Below are positions 63,506 to 64,000 of a stretch of DNA of 64,000 nucleotides, piece by piece. This stretch comes from Hydrogenophilales bacterium. GTDB lineage: Bacteria > Pseudomonadota > Gammaproteobacteria > Burkholderiales > Eutrophovitaceae. The notes beneath the pieces were generated by a model. The model made no database searches and was not told the origin of the DNA. It saw only the letters and a list, made by a program, of their open reading frames with translations. The translations under genes and the position numbers were made by a program. The first letter of the stretch is position 1. Each line of letters begins with the position of its first letter. The DNA is taken from positions 1 to 64,000 of the forward strand of contig CACOJS010000007.1 of the NCBI GenBank assembly GCA_902627495.1, in the 5' to 3' direction.

Positions 63506-64000
63506 AAAATGACCTTTTAGCAAAAATTAAAGGTAAACCTAATATTGCGATTGCTGTTAGTGGAGGCGTGGATAGTCTAACATTGGCAACTTATAGTCAT
63601 CGATTTTTTTGTGGAGAGGTAACCATGTACCATGCACTCTCACCAGCTGTTCCGCCACAGGCTACAGAAAGAGCCATGAGATTGAGTCAAAAAGAACAGT
63701 GGAAGCTAAAAATAATAGATGCTTATGAATTTAAGGATGAAAACTATCTAAATAATCCGATTAACAGATGCTTTTACTGTAAATCTAATCTCTATGGCAC
63801 TATCAGTAAGGCAACCAACCACCAAATTTTTTCTGGAGCAAATACGGATGATCTGAAGGAGTTTCGGCCTGGTCTCACCGCAGCTCAAAAACATGGGGTT
63901 AGACACCCCTTTGTTGAGGCAGGTATGGGAAAAGAGGCTGTTCGAGCTCTTGCTAGGGAATTAGGTTTGGCCGATATTGCAGACATTCCATCTTCTCCAT
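63502..64000 (+). CDS. larE: LarE, sulfur transferase of nickel-pincer synthesis (3' truncated by window)
   Basis: The first 166 residues of a PP-loop ATP-dependent sulfur transferase. The PP-loop SGGVDS is at residues 20-25; NPINRCFYCKSNL (C90, C93) and SGANTDDLKEFRPG follow the LarE pattern. The window ends at ADIPSSP, just before the place where the sacrificial cysteine is expected in the one-cysteine LarE type, so the mechanism class cannot be read. ATG 63502 overlaps the larC stop by 4 bp. larB is not in the window and may lie beyond. Confidence 0.92.
   Translation, partial: MKNDLLAKIKGKPNIAIAVSGGVDSLTLATYSHRFFCGEVTMYHALSPAVPPQATERAMRLSQKEQWKLKIIDAYEFKDENYLNNPINRCFYCKSNLYGTISKATNHQIFSGANTDDLKEFRPGLTAAQKHGVRHPFVEAGMGKEAVRALARELGLADIADIPSSP

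Overview
The window is a gene-dense, low-GC stretch (about 40% GC by eye) of a proteobacterial chromosome spanning the replication origin. Gene order points to a Betaproteobacteria/Burkholderiales-type lineage: uvrD, thrB and polA together; zapA, 6S RNA, EVE protein and TauE permease in a row; dnaA-dnaN-gyrB without recF; def-fmt-DUF4390-ntrY-ntrX; and tkt-gap-pgk-fba next to purEKC and sua5. Several genes usual in these clusters (recF, dprA/smg, rsmB, pyk) are absent, most intergenic gaps are short and many genes overlap. This suggests a streamlined, probably free-living aquatic bacterium. The taxonomic call is inference from synteny, not from a marker phylogeny.

Layout. (1) 1-11.8 kb: end of an unknown gene, uvrD, thrB, polA, thiD, msbA, queH, then a cell-division pair (ZapB-like coiled coil and zapA), 6S RNA, an EVE-domain protein and a TauE/SafE permease. 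(2) 11.8-20.4 kb, minus strand: a tightly packed eight-gene operon with a lipoprotein substrate-binding protein, livHMGF-type ABC importer, an M20 amidohydrolase, a fused malonate-decarboxylase-like carboxyltransferase and a malonyl-CoA synthetase. I read it as uptake and breakdown of a malonate-yielding compound; this is the best candidate for an undescribed pathway. (3) 20.5-35.6 kb, minus strand: atpIBEFHAGDC, parB-parA-rsmG-mnmG (with a perfect parS site), mnmE-yidC-yidD-rnpA-rpmH. (4) 35.6-37.35 kb: origin region, with DnaA boxes on both sides of dnaA and an AT-rich stretch before dnaN. (5) 35.8-49.2 kb: dnaA, dnaN, gyrB, topA (minus), def, fmt, a DUF4390 protein and an NtrY/NtrX-type two-component pair whose regulator has a degenerate AAA+ domain. 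(6) 49.2-58.8 kb: tkt-gap-pgk-fba-purE-purK-purC-sua5-cupin. (7) 59-64 kb: a sugar-acid dehydratase (minus) divergent from a LarA-like nickel-pincer enzyme, larC and a truncated larE.

Genes left of the origin run mostly on the minus strand and those right of it mostly on the plus strand, as expected for divergent replichores. The window has no gene-free stretch longer than 300 bases, and I see no tRNA, rRNA operon, CRISPR array, insertion sequence or prophage. The points most worth checking are the malonate-type operon, the Lar/dehydratase locus, a 14-bp tandem duplication that duplicates the RBS and start codon of the dehydratase, a probable ATT start codon for the DUF4390 gene, and a likely leaderless start for the ZapB-like gene.
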